A DNA stretch of 64,000 nt, taken from NCBI GenBank assembly GCA_965261725.1, contig CBDHDU010000034.1, positions 186,001 to 250,000 on the forward strand, read 5' to 3'. The position numbers and the translations under genes were made by a program. This DNA is from CANDOC01 sp965261725 (lineage in GTDB: Bacteria > Pseudomonadota > Gammaproteobacteria > Pseudomonadales > Endozoicomonadaceae). Every line of letters starts with the position of its first letter. The first letter of the stretch is position 1. The notes under the pieces were generated by a model. The model saw nothing but the letters and a program-made list of their open reading frames with translations, was not told the DNA's origin and ran no database searches. Below are positions 45,732 to 54,792 of this stretch, one piece after another.

Positions 45732-45761
45732 TGCCGTTATCACAAAGGTGTGATAACGGCA
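45732..45761. repeat. Perfect 13-bp inverted repeat between btuB and the PduO-like gene
   Basis: TGCCGTTATCACA and TGTGATAACGGCA pair with a 4-nt loop (AAGG). On the transcribed strand it would form a stable hairpin inside the btuB operon, which could set the relative expression of btuB and the downstream genes. Part of it (ATCACAAAGGTG and nearby GTGCAAGTT) recurs at 63475-63492. Confidence 0.7.
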
Positions 45762-45774
45762 GGGTGCAAGTTGA

Positions 45775-47700
45775 TTAGAAATCCGGTGTATAAGTTACAC
45801 TGGCAAAGACACCAAATGGTTCGCTTTTATAGCCTTTTGTTGTCTGGTATTCCTTATCAAGCAGGTTGACCAGCTTTACCTGTCCTTTCAGGGAAGAGCT
45901 GAAACGATAACCTGCCCGTACATCAACTGTACCGAAGCCCGGTAGTTCCTGAGTATTGGCGGCATCGTTGTAGGTTTTGCTTTGAGCCCGGAATGAACCA
46001 CCGATGCTGAATGCACCGTATTGACGGTCTGCATTAACCGCCACCATTTGCTTGGCGCGTTTAACCAGTTGCTTATTGGTTTTACGGTCTTCCGGGTCAA
46101 GTAACGTCAGTGTCGTATTAACCTGCCATGCTGCGATAACAGTATCCAGCTGCGCTTCCATACCGATGATGCGGGCTTCATCGACATTGGTCGGAGTATT
46201 GATATCTTTTTCGCTTGATGCAGCTGATTGAATTAGATCATCAATATTATTTTGGAATGCGGAAATACTCCAGCTACCAAAGCTTGCTTTCCCTTTTAGT
46301 TGAATTTCGAAATTTTCAGATTTCTCCGGCTTAACATCAGGGTTACCTTTATAGCCTGGATATAATAAGTCACCTGTGTTTGAGTCATAAAAAGGAAGAA
46401 TTTTCGGGTAATAAAGATCCCAAAAAGTAGGTGCTCGGAAGGCGGTTCCATACGATGTTATTACGCGCATCTGTGATGGAAGGTCTATCCCCCACGCAAT
46501 ATTACCTGTTGTATCTTCCCCATATGCTTCATTGTTGTCATGGCGTAATCCAATTTGAAGGTCATGACCATCAAACTGGGATTGGTTTTGAACAAAAATA
46601 GCTTTGTTATCGCGAGAGTCTTCTTTTTTTCCTGAGGCGTCAGTCAGGGTTGGACTGTTATCGACACGATCATTGTAGTAATCGAGGCCAGCTGTCAGAA
46701 GCTGGGACTCATGCCAGGCAATATCATTCTGCCAAGTTGCGGTATTTCTCCAGACTTTCAGTTTGCTGGTATTTTCATCACTACCACCGTAGACCTTTGT
46801 GTAATCTAGTCCGTAATTCCTGCTCCATCCTGTCTCAAAGCGACTTTGCCAAATATCATTTACAGGTACACTGATATAAACATTAGCTGATGAATTTGTG
46901 AAATCAGTATAGGTATGACTCGATGAGAGGTAATCAGTTTCAACCTTGCCCTCAGAGTTCATTGCGTTAAAACCGATTTCTACATCACTCTCAAAACGAT
47001 GAATCACACTGGCATTTAAAGATTTATTTCGATAAGCATCTCTGTCTGCCATTGTACCTGTTTTGTTTGAAGTGAAATCATACCCACCAGTTTCATACAG
47101 GCTCGCACCAAGATTAAATCGGGTATTGCCAGTTTGACCACCATACTGCAATGCATAATTTCCGGTGCTTCGGCTGCCTCCACCCACAGTCATGCTCAGT
47201 GATGGCTTACCAGAACCTTTACGGGTAAAAATTTGAATAACACCACCAACAGCATCAGCACCATAAAGGCTGGAGTGTGGTCCGCGCACAATTTCAATCC
47301 GCTCGATCTGATCCGGGTTCAGATACTGCAATGTTGCACCACCTGCGGCAGCAGAATTAACCCGAACACCGTCAACTAATACCAATGTTTGCGATGAGCT
47401 TGCTCCACGGATAAAGACAGAAGCAATAGCCCCCGGTCCACCGTTACGTGTTACCTGCAAACCGGGCGCACGTTCCAGCAATTCAGGAACATCCTGCGCC
47501 TGACTTCGTTCAATCTGCTCACGGGTAATAACAGTAACCGGCGCCAGTGCATCATCAACACTTTGAGCGGTACGGCTGGCGGTTACAACGATCGTTTCAA
47601 GTTCCTGTACCTCTGCAATTGCTGAAGAGGAGAGACCTGTGAGTATGCAGGACGCAGTCAGTGCCATAACCCGGGCACCGTTTGCATTAACCGGATGCAT
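45775..47700 (-). CDS. btuB: TonB-dependent outer-membrane cobalamin receptor (BtuB)
   Basis: The 641-residue protein has a signal peptide ending near AIAEV and a TonB-box region (ELETIVVTAS). The plug domain carries PVTVITREQIERSQAQDVPELLERAPGLQV, VFIRGASSSQTLVLVDGVRVN and RIEIVRGPHSSLYGADAVGGVIQIFT. A 22-strand barrel follows, ending in FGVFASVTYTPDF with terminal Phe. It matches BtuB throughout. A cobalamin riboswitch lies about 200 bp upstream on the same strand and should repress it when the vitamin is plentiful. Confidence 0.95.
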   Translation of the reverse strand: MHPVNANGARVMALTASCILTGLSSSAIAEVQELETIVVTASRTAQSVDDALAPVTVITREQIERSQAQDVPELLERAPGLQVTRNGGPGAIASVFIRGASSSQTLVLVDGVRVNSAAAGGATLQYLNPDQIERIEIVRGPHSSLYGADAVGGVIQIFTRKGSGKPSLSMTVGGGSRSTGNYALQYGGQTGNTRFNLGASLYETGGYDFTSNKTGTMADRDAYRNKSLNASVIHRFESDVEIGFNAMNSEGKVETDYLSSSHTYTDFTNSSANVYISVPVNDIWQSRFETGWSRNYGLDYTKVYGGSDENTSKLKVWRNTATWQNDIAWHESQLLTAGLDYYNDRVDNSPTLTDASGKKEDSRDNKAIFVQNQSQFDGHDLQIGLRHDNNEAYGEDTTGNIAWGIDLPSQMRVITSYGTAFRAPTFWDLYYPKILPFYDSNTGDLLYPGYKGNPDVKPEKSENFEIQLKGKASFGSWSISAFQNNIDDLIQSAASSEKDINTPTNVDEARIIGMEAQLDTVIAAWQVNTTLTLLDPEDRKTNKQLVKRAKQMVAVNADRQYGAFSIGGSFRAQSKTYNDAANTQELPGFGTVDVRAGYRFSSSLKGQVKLVNLLDKEYQTTKGYKSEPFGVFASVTYTPDF

Positions 47701-47894
47701 ATGAAAATTTTCCTTAGTGACAATTTTTGTGAAGCAGTAGAACCCGGCGTCATGATGAGATGAAGGACACGCGGTAATTGCTGTTTATTGTTGTGTCAGA
47801 AGGCGGGTATTGGTTGGCACAGCAAACCCAGTGTCGACAAATTAAAGTTGTCGGCGCTGAAATCAGTCATGTTGCCGGATAGACCCGTCCGGAG

Positions 47895-48095
47895 TGACAC
47901 AATGGTTATAACGGCAGGTTTCCTGACTTCAGGGTCATCACTGTATGGCTGGCCTTCCCGGAAAATTCCAGTGGCATCTATTCGCAGCTTTACGAATAAA
48001 ACGATGAGCCATCAGCTCTCCTGTTACAGTTGCGGGTACAGTTCGGAACTTTCATCCGATTCCCTTTTAATCTCGCAAAAGCAAGACACCGCTAT
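47895..48095 (-). ncRNA. Cobalamin (AdoCbl) riboswitch controlling btuB
   Basis: Read on the minus strand, the conserved cobalamin-aptamer blocks appear in order: AAAAGGGAA, GGATGAAAGTTCC, ACTGTACCCGCAACTGTAA, GCCACTGG (47969-47975), CCGGGAAGGC, and the B12 box AAGTCAGGAAACCTGCC (47912-47929). A downstream hairpin CGACAA-loop-TTGTCG near 47840 may belong to the expression platform. Spacing and order match the family, so the assignment is firm; the outer limits are approximate. Confidence 0.93.
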
Positions 48096-48480
48096 AAACG
48101 CGGCTGATTCTATCATGATTTGAAGTCAATGCTTTGGTCTGTTTACAGATAAAGCTTCGGTTTGTTTTGGAACTGTAAACTTAACTTGTAGAAAATTTAC
48201 TTAAAAAAAGTTGAGGTTGCGGGTATGTGTTTTCCGTAGCTCAGGTTCTGGTTTTGCATGATTTTCCTGAAAAGAAAAGATGTGACGCTCTTGTTTTTTC
48301 GTGTGGCGAGAATGGCTTAGCGGTTTGCCTTGTTGCGAGTGCGGTCTCCCTGTATGCGTGTTGTTGTTTGAATAAGTGTAGGATCAGGTTCTGAAAAATG
48401 AGCGATAATATGGATGGGCTCAGGCAGAGATAATCTCTATTTTCTCTACTACGCCGCCCTCTGTAACCGGATTTATATCA
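48096..48480. other. Non-coding region upstream of ackA
   Basis: About 385 bp with no convincing gene separates the riboswitch from the ackA leader terminator. It probably contains the btuB promoter (divergent) and the ackA promoter. Because an intrinsic terminator ends it just before ackA, it could encode a short leader or small RNA; no conserved RNA family was recognised. Confidence 0.4.
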
Positions 48481-48523
48481 AACCAGATAACACACCGGGT
48501 TATCTGGTTGGTTTTGTTTTTAA
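48481..48523 (+). terminator. Intrinsic terminator or attenuator in the ackA leader
   Basis: AACCAGATAAC and GTTATCTGGTT form a perfect 11-bp stem with a 7-nt loop, followed by GGTTTTGTTTTT. It ends 24 bp before the ackA ATG. Either it ends an upstream transcript or it attenuates ackA. Confidence 0.75.
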
Positions 48524-48547
48524 ATTCCAGACGGGAATCGTTAGGTC

Positions 48548-49735
48548 ATGAGTCAAGAAAATATCCTGATTATCAACTGTGGTAGTTCTTCCCTGAAGTT
48601 CGCGGTCATCAACCCGAAGACTGAAGAAGAATTCATTAACGGTCTGGCTGAGCGTCTGGGCAGCCCGGAAGCGGGTCTGCGCTGGAAGATCAACGGCGAG
48701 AAAGGCAAGCAGCCGATTGCTGATGCTGACCATGATTCCGCTATCGGTGCCCTGCTGGCGCTGCTGCGTGATGTGAATCTGGTTGAAACCATCGCAGCTG
48801 TTGGTCACCGTGTTGTTCACGGTGGTGAGTCCTTCAAGGAATCCTGCCTGGTTACTGAAGAAGTACTGACCGCTATCGAAGAGTGCACTCACCTGGCTCC
48901 GCTGCACAACCCGGCTAACCTGACCGGTATCCGTGTCGCTCAGAAATACTTCCCTGAACTGCCGCAGACTGTTGTCTTCGACACTTCTTTCCACCAGTCC
49001 ATGCCGAAGCAGGCTTACATGTACGCTGTTCCTTACAGCCTGTACCGTGAGCACGGCGTTCGTCGTTACGGCTTCCACGGCACCAGCTACCGTTACGTTA
49101 GCCAGCAGGCTTCTGAAATGCTGGGTCTGGATGTAAACAAGAGTGCACTGCTGATCGCTCACCTGGGTAACGGTGCCAGTGCTGCAGCCGTTCTGAACGG
49201 TGAATCTGTCGACACCACCATGGGTCTGACTCCGCTGGAAGGTCTGGTAATGGGTACCCGCTCCGGTGACGTAGACCCTAACCTGTTCAGCTTCCTGCAC
49301 AAAGAATGTGGTTACGACATTCAGCAAATTACTGACCTGCTGAACAAGCAGAGTGGTCTGTTGGGTCTGTCTGAACTGAGCAACGACTGCCGTGCAATTG
49401 AAGAAGCCATGGAAGAAGGCCACGAACAGGCGACGCTGGCTATGGATGTATTCTGTTACGTACTGGCTAAGAAGCTGGCGGGCATGAGCGTTGCCATGGG
49501 TCGTATCGACGGTCTGGTATTCACCGGTGGTATCGGCGAAAACTCCGACATCATCCGTAAGCGTGTTGTTGAAATGATGGGCATCTTCGGCTTCCAGATC
49601 GACGAAGAACTGAACCTGAAGCACCGCTTCGGTGGCGAAGGCGTTATCACTAACAACGAAGGTCCTAAGGCGCTGGTTGTAGCAACCAACGAAGAGCTGA
49701 TGATCGCACGTGATACCGCTACGCTGATCGGCTGA
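48548..49735 (+). CDS. ackA: Acetate kinase
   Basis: The 395-residue protein matches AckA, which interconverts acetyl phosphate and acetate with ATP formation. Motifs are NCGSSSLKFAV at the start, GHRVVHGGE, HLAPLHNP, FDTSFHQSMP, YGFHGTSYRYV, AHLGNGASAAAV, TMGLTPLEGLVMGTRSGD and FTGGIGENS. Codon use is strongly biased, indicating high expression. The usual partner pta does not follow; an unrelated secreted-protein gene converges instead. A strong terminator ends the gene. Confidence 0.96.
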   Translation: MSQENILIINCGSSSLKFAVINPKTEEEFINGLAERLGSPEAGLRWKINGEKGKQPIADADHDSAIGALLALLRDVNLVETIAAVGHRVVHGGESFKESCLVTEEVLTAIEECTHLAPLHNPANLTGIRVAQKYFPELPQTVVFDTSFHQSMPKQAYMYAVPYSLYREHGVRRYGFHGTSYRYVSQQASEMLGLDVNKSALLIAHLGNGASAAAVLNGESVDTTMGLTPLEGLVMGTRSGDVDPNLFSFLHKECGYDIQQITDLLNKQSGLLGLSELSNDCRAIEEAMEEGHEQATLAMDVFCYVLAKKLAGMSVAMGRIDGLVFTGGIGENSDIIRKRVVEMMGIFGFQIDEELNLKHRFGGEGVITNNEGPKALVVATNEELMIARDTATLIG

Positions 49736-49761
49736 TCTTTTAGATAGACTTTGTGTGCTTT

Positions 49762-49797
49762 AAAGGCCATACCGTTAATGCGGTATGGCCTTTTTTT
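49762..49797 (+). terminator. Rho-independent terminator of ackA
   Basis: AAAGGCCATACCG and CGGTATGGCCTTT pair perfectly around TTAATG and run into a T-tract. It is about 25 bp past the ackA stop. The A-run before the stem could let it work for the convergent gene too. Confidence 0.92.
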
Positions 49798-49819
49798 GAA
49801 GATTGTAAAACAGAGCTTT

Positions 49820-52531
49820 TTAGAATTGTATTCCTATATGAGCAAAAACTGATCGTATCCGGCTGCTTGTCCACCCGGTATGCTCAAGGTATCTGAAGCA
49901 GCCGATCAGGGTTTTTGTATTTTTTGAAACATCTTTGGGGATCTTGCAAGTTCTTATTACTAGTTCTACTGCTTCACATTCCCGTTTCCACGTAGCCGAC
50001 CCTTTTTTAGCAGCTGTAAGAATCCTTTCACGATCATCTGCGGAGAGGGCTTTGGCCGGATCTATCGCAGGGTAAAGCTCAGAGAGCGCAACAGGAGGAT
50101 CTCCTTGCATAATTGACCGAAGTGTAGCATGCGGATTTGCACAGGTATCATAGTGAGGTATTTCTGCTGGCAGCAGTACGACAACTTGTCTGGCAAGATC
50201 GCCAAGTGTTTTTAGCTCGATTTGGTCTAAATATTCGGGTAAGTTTCGGATCTTTTTATTTCCCTCCAAATAATTGATTACATCAGAACCACTTTTCATT
50301 TCTTTTTTCCTCGCGGGAGGAATGCCGGCTCGGTTGATCAGTCTTTTCAGATCATCATTAGAGAGTCCGTCTGATATTTGCGAATACAATCTGAGTTTTT
50401 CATCATCAGCAAGTTTAACAAAAGCGGCTCCGGAGTTATGTGGCATTCCTGAGGCGGCTGTTTTAGGGGGAGTATGGTATGTCGATTGTGGTTGTGGGCG
50501 TGGTTGTAGTCGGTGGCCGGGTGGGTGTGAGGTAGTGGAGCCGGTATCTGGTACATATGTGTCAGGCGAAGAGACTCCTTCCAACCGTTTTGACTGCGGA
50601 TGTAATTTTCCCAATGAGTAAATAATCACTGCAAGCTGGTCTGCAGGTTCAAACGTTTCAATCATGGATCTCAGATGGAAGTCCGATTCATGAGTTATAT
50701 ACTCTTGCGCCGTGGCCGAATCGCCTGCAAATTCCTGTCTAAGGGCGGACATTTGCCCGGTTATTAACGTTGGACTTGTTGTCAACATTCTTTTGGCAAT
50801 ATGGAATAGTACCTTAGCGTGCCGGTAAGAGCCTTTATTGGTTGTTGCCGCATCAAAGCAGTTCTTAAGGGTGGGAAGATGAAAAGAGTTCGTTGTTGAA
50901 AAAACCGCCTTTTCAAATTCAGGTAATAGAGTCTGGTTCATTTGCACAAGTTGTGCGTGTTTGATGAAATTGGCATGTTCTAATTGCTTTGTTATACAGC
51001 CATTAACCATTTTCTCCAGCTGAGCACTTTCATAGCATTGTATTCCGCGCCATACCTTATGCATATCAGGAAGGGACATGCACCGTTTGTCCTCACCGTT
51101 AGTATTTACTGTAAAGCTAATCTGATGCGTGCTCATCCATGTGCGCACAGCATTCGCAAAAGAATCAGTTCTTGAGGGGATATCTGCAGTCAGCATGACA
51201 ACTCTTATTATAAATACACCTCTTTCCTGAGATGAAAAGAGCTTTCCCAGAATTCGTCCGAGTGTTGTTTTTGGTAGGTCATCAGGAAGTGTCACACCGG
51301 ATAACATTGTCGTATCCTTTATTATGTTCGCCGCAATATCCTTGATGTTAATTGAAGCAAACGGTGCTTCCTGTTGTTTTGAGTACAGTTTTGCCGCCAT
51401 AAAGCCGTTAAGGATTGTCTGGGGATCGGGAGTACTTGGCCAGATAGACGTTAAAAAGCTTTGGTAATGCTGCGACAGAGCCTCAAATATATCGTTTATA
51501 TCATATACAGTGGTAGAGCCGGTTACAGCTTGCTGGTGCTCAAATGCGCTGTTACTGGAAATTGTTACCTGCTGCATGAGTCCTGTTACTGCTGGCGCAT
51601 TACTATTACTCTGGGTATTCGAAGGCTCGGGAGCAGTTGAAAGGGTTGGTGGAGTCTGACTTGGCGCTGGCGGTGGTGCTGTTGCTGTTCCAACGGCGAA
51701 TGGCTGTTTTTCAGGTTGGTACGAAGAGGGCTGTGGAGGAACCCTACCGGGCTGTTGCTGTGGAGTGTAACCATACTGCTGTGGAGAGTAGCTATACTGC
51801 TGTGGAGGGTAGTAACCATACTGCTGTTGTGGAGGGTAACCATACTGCTGTTGCTGTGGAGGATAATCAGCTTGCGGTGGTTGAGAATAAGCTGCTACGG
51901 GCTGTGACTGGTAGTCATAAGCACCGCCCTGCGGATAAGGATAAGCAGGAGGGGGGTAAGCAGAGGTTGTTTGTGTGTGGCTAGGGTCGCCGGTAGAAAG
52001 TGCTGCTGTTATGTGTTCCGGTGGGATCGGAGTTGTTGCAATAGCGGGAGGAAGCTGCTTATTACAATATTCTAAAATCAATCCTGACCAGCCTGCCAGA
52101 TTTATTTCTTCTGATAAAGCAGTGAAAAAGCTAATTATGTTAGAAGAGTCACTATTGTTTGTGTAGGGGGTCGTTGCATGCAAAAGTAATGTTTTAAAGT
52201 TAGCTTCCCGATTTTTCTTTCCCGTTTTTAAAAGCTTTTCCCTGAGTCCGAATGACTTCGCACAACGTCTTAAACATTCATTTAAATCTTCGGCATCTTT
52301 CAATGCATTCTTTGATTTGAGTTCTGAAATTAGCTTTTCACGATTATCTGCTGATTTTAAAAAATCATGAAATTGCGCACTGCTGATTAATGTTTTGAAG
52401 TTTGACCATCCTGCGCTTACGGGAGGGGATATCAAACTGATAGAAAACAAAAGAAACAAACAGGAAAAAAACATCCTAAAAAGATGCGGCTTATCTTTTA
52501 TAGGAACATGGTTGTCTGATAATGAAAACAT
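49820..52531 (-). CDS. Large secreted protein with PQY-rich repeat and death-effector-like region
   Basis: The 903-residue protein has a signal peptide (about 18-40, ending SAG). A helical N-terminal part is followed by a Pro/Gln/Tyr-rich tract (about 190-275, units such as YPPQQQYGY), then a helical middle part, a second Pro-rich linker (about 655-700) and a C-terminal helical region. Residues about 711-785 (EKLRLYSQISDGLSNDDLKRLINRAGIP onward, with SGSDVINYLEG and NLPEYLDQI) resemble a death-effector domain in spacing of hydrophobic residues. No enzyme motif was found. It may be a host-directed effector; this is inference. An IS lies 95 bp upstream of the start. Confidence 0.6.
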   Translation of the reverse strand: MFSLSDNHVPIKDKPHLFRMFFSCLFLLFSISLISPPVSAGWSNFKTLISSAQFHDFLKSADNREKLISELKSKNALKDAEDLNECLRRCAKSFGLREKLLKTGKKNREANFKTLLLHATTPYTNNSDSSNIISFFTALSEEINLAGWSGLILEYCNKQLPPAIATTPIPPEHITAALSTGDPSHTQTTSAYPPPAYPYPQGGAYDYQSQPVAAYSQPPQADYPPQQQQYGYPPQQQYGYYPPQQYSYSPQQYGYTPQQQPGRVPPQPSSYQPEKQPFAVGTATAPPPAPSQTPPTLSTAPEPSNTQSNSNAPAVTGLMQQVTISSNSAFEHQQAVTGSTTVYDINDIFEALSQHYQSFLTSIWPSTPDPQTILNGFMAAKLYSKQQEAPFASINIKDIAANIIKDTTMLSGVTLPDDLPKTTLGRILGKLFSSQERGVFIIRVVMLTADIPSRTDSFANAVRTWMSTHQISFTVNTNGEDKRCMSLPDMHKVWRGIQCYESAQLEKMVNGCITKQLEHANFIKHAQLVQMNQTLLPEFEKAVFSTTNSFHLPTLKNCFDAATTNKGSYRHAKVLFHIAKRMLTTSPTLITGQMSALRQEFAGDSATAQEYITHESDFHLRSMIETFEPADQLAVIIYSLGKLHPQSKRLEGVSSPDTYVPDTGSTTSHPPGHRLQPRPQPQSTYHTPPKTAASGMPHNSGAAFVKLADDEKLRLYSQISDGLSNDDLKRLINRAGIPPARKKEMKSGSDVINYLEGNKKIRNLPEYLDQIELKTLGDLARQVVVLLPAEIPHYDTCANPHATLRSIMQGDPPVALSELYPAIDPAKALSADDRERILTAAKKGSATWKRECEAVELVIRTCKIPKDVSKNTKTLIGCFRYLEHTGWTSSRIRSVFAHIGIQF
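51720..51900. repeat. Imperfect tandem repeat encoding the PQY-rich tract
   Basis: On the plus strand, units built on CATACTGCTGTGGAG recur about every 24-33 bp with slippage-like variation. They encode YPPQQQYGY-type units in the secreted protein. Such tracts often vary in copy number between strains. Confidence 0.75.
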
Positions 52532-52626
52532 TGTCTTGCCTTTTTTTTGCAGTTTATGTAGGAAGTCTATTTTCTTTATTAAAGGAGATTAGAATTAATC
52601 AGCGTATTGTTTTTTTTTTAATAACT

Positions 52627-54356
52627 AGTGCCTGTCAGAAAACGCATGAACTATAGCTGCCTGTGTTAATGAGTCACTGTTAGGTGGATCATTTGAGTTT
52701 GCTGTTCAATCAATGCAGCGGTTTTCAGTCACAATTGTTCAAAAAATGTTCAAAACCTTCACTCCGTAGATGTCAGTAAGCCTCACGACATGCATGATCT
52801 GAACGAACACCGGATTACCAAACCATCAACAGGCGACTATTGCCGATCCCTTTCCAACAGCACTTTGCCCAGACGCTGCAGGTTATTTGCCACAACAGCC
52901 AGCGAAACATAACGCTTGAAGGCATCCAGCCCTTTATCCGGACATTTATCCAGACCATGGGCTTCCAGAGCATTAATATCCGACTCAACAGCAGAGTGCT
53001 GTCGTTTTGCACGGACAAACGCCAGGTGTGATTCCCGTTTTTTGTCCTCTAACGACATCTTTCCTTTTTTAGGTAGTACAGCCCTGTCCAGCAAGTTTTC
53101 CAGTTTTACAAGATTATCCGGACTCCAGAACCCCTTGTCGTAGCTGACTTGACTCAAGACTGGAAAGCGCTCTTTGGCTCCCTTGGCCATAGGAACCGTT
53201 ACCTGGTCGTCCGTTTGCTTTTCCATGACCTGGTGGTGAAGCGTAAAGCCGAACTGATCCTGCAACACACAAACACGCAAGCCCAGTTCAACCGGTACGC
53301 CCGCCTTGCCTTTGCTGACCCACTCGGTATGAGGTTCAAACAGCGAAAAGATTTTCTCTGCATGCGGTATGGTTTCATGCTCAATGACCCGCCGATGAAT
53401 CAGACTAACCTGATGTTTGGCATGCAGCAGATAGTAGCTGAGCGCTTCAAGGCGTGGTTCATCAGGTTGATGCTTTGTCAGCACGGAGTACGTTACATCG
53501 GCCATCCGAATGATTTTCAGGCTGAGCTTCAGGTACTCAATATGCGCCATTTCAATGTCATGCTGTCGTTTGCTTTTTTGTAACTCGTCAGCTGACGTAG
53601 AGTGCTTCAGGTTACGCACTGTATGGTAAAGCTTCTTATGCTGCCGCTGCAGGTAGCGATGCTGTCGCCAGCCGGGGAGTTTGTGCTCATGAGCTGAAGC
53701 CGAAGCAAACTCAATGATTTTACGACAAGCATCGCTCAGCAAGTTAATGTCGGTGGGGAAATGGACATTGGTTTTTACGACAAACGAATCGGCACGGCCA
53801 TGTAACGGTTCGCTCTTTTTTTTTACCAGCGAGTGCCCTGCCGCAACGACAACCTGATTGATCTGATCCAGCACCTGCGGGGTAAACAGGCTGATATTAT
53901 CCTGCAACGTCTGTATATGGTAGGTGTGCGTGCAATAAGGGCCATGTCCGAGCATCTGACGCAAAGTGCCGTGTTCATTGGCCAGTTCCTGCAAACGGTC
54001 ATAATCGCAATTGATCACCAGGCGGAGGGTGCCAAACACGAGTATTCTCCAGAGTTCCATCCCGGGGCGACCGTTGTTTTGGTCAGATAGAATCATGGAG
54101 TCGAGTACCTGAAAGACCTGCTGTCTCAGCTCTGGCGTTGTGTAAATGTGCTGCAATGCTCGCAGGATACGAGGGATATCGTCTCTGGACTTGGGGTTAA
54201 ACTGGACGGATGAGATATCGACTTCACCCAGCTGCATTTGTGGATTGATGGTCTGGCGCATAAATTTGAAAAACAGCCTGTTTTGGAAAATCTTCAATAG
54301 TTATATTTGGTTGCAGGCTGCTATTTTCAAGGTTTGAGGGTTTTCGGACAGGCACT
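52627..54356 (-). mobile_element. Complete insertion sequence with 4-bp target duplication
   Basis: The element starts AGTGCCTGTCAGAAAAC and ends with the inverted copy GTTTTCGGACAGGCACT (one mismatch in 17). It is flanked by AACT on both sides (52623-52626 and 54357-54360), a direct 4-bp duplication. It is 1,730 bp long with a single transposase gene, and appears intact. Confidence 0.92.
52837..54297 (-). CDS. DDE transposase (ISNCY-like)
   Basis: The 486-residue protein has HGRADSFVVKTNVHFPTDINLLSDACRK (first Asp region), LSQVSYDKGFWSPDN (second Asp) and a C-terminal catalytic Glu region in RQHSAVESDINALEAHGLDKCPDKGLDAFKRYV. The central spacer is helical. The layout resembles ISNCY or IS1182-like transposases; the family is not certain. 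The frame is full length. Confidence 0.82.
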   Translation of the reverse strand: MKIFQNRLFFKFMRQTINPQMQLGEVDISSVQFNPKSRDDIPRILRALQHIYTTPELRQQVFQVLDSMILSDQNNGRPGMELWRILVFGTLRLVINCDYDRLQELANEHGTLRQMLGHGPYCTHTYHIQTLQDNISLFTPQVLDQINQVVVAAGHSLVKKKSEPLHGRADSFVVKTNVHFPTDINLLSDACRKIIEFASASAHEHKLPGWRQHRYLQRQHKKLYHTVRNLKHSTSADELQKSKRQHDIEMAHIEYLKLSLKIIRMADVTYSVLTKHQPDEPRLEALSYYLLHAKHQVSLIHRRVIEHETIPHAEKIFSLFEPHTEWVSKGKAGVPVELGLRVCVLQDQFGFTLHHQVMEKQTDDQVTVPMAKGAKERFPVLSQVSYDKGFWSPDNLVKLENLLDRAVLPKKGKMSLEDKKRESHLAFVRAKRQHSAVESDINALEAHGLDKCPDKGLDAFKRYVSLAVVANNLQRLGKVLLERDRQ

Positions 54357-54547
54357 AACTATGCAGATCTTGTTTCTTGTTTGTAGGTCAATTAGAAATC
54401 AAATTAATTATTATTGTTTTTATTAATGATCAATAAGGTTTTATAATCCCTTAGTTCGCATCATAAGTGGGTGAATGTTCAAAAACATTGATAGCTGTCA
54501 ATCTAGAATTTTTCTGATACATTTAACTATTTCTGTACCAAAGTACT

Positions 54548-54770
54548 ATGTCTCTTATAAGAATAAACTGTATTCACTGCCATCAATCCAAAGATGTCGT
54601 CAAAAACGGCAAAGCCAAGCCCTGCCAACAGCGTTTTCTTTGCAGAGTTGCGGAAAGGATTTCCAGCTTGATTACCTCAACAACGGCAACAACCCGCGCA
54701 CTCATGAAAAGATTGTGCAATTGACCATGAATGGCTCCGGAGTCAGAGATATTGAGCGTGTGCGGAAGTA
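54548..54770 (+). pseudogene. IS1 InsA-like remnant with a frameshift
   Basis: Translation from 54548 gives CIHCHQSKDVVKNGKAKPC followed by QQRFLCR, the zinc-finger N-terminus of IS1 InsA. The homology continues in another frame as SCGKDFQLDYLNNGNNPRTHEKIVQLTMNGSGVRDIER, matching InsA CRKTWQLQF onward. The shift is near 54645. No InsB part was found downstream. Confidence 0.8.
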
Positions 54771-54792
54771 GCACCGAGGCTATGGTTTATGG

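Noticed and set aside
48500..49624. Long open frame antisense to acetate kinase (374 codons)
   Set aside because: It mirrors a highly codon-biased gene; such bias leaves the opposite strand open. The translation is Gln/Val/Thr-rich with no family resemblance.
51720..51900. CRISPR-like array
   Set aside because: The periodicity comes from a coding low-complexity tract; units vary in length and there are no unique spacers or cas genes.
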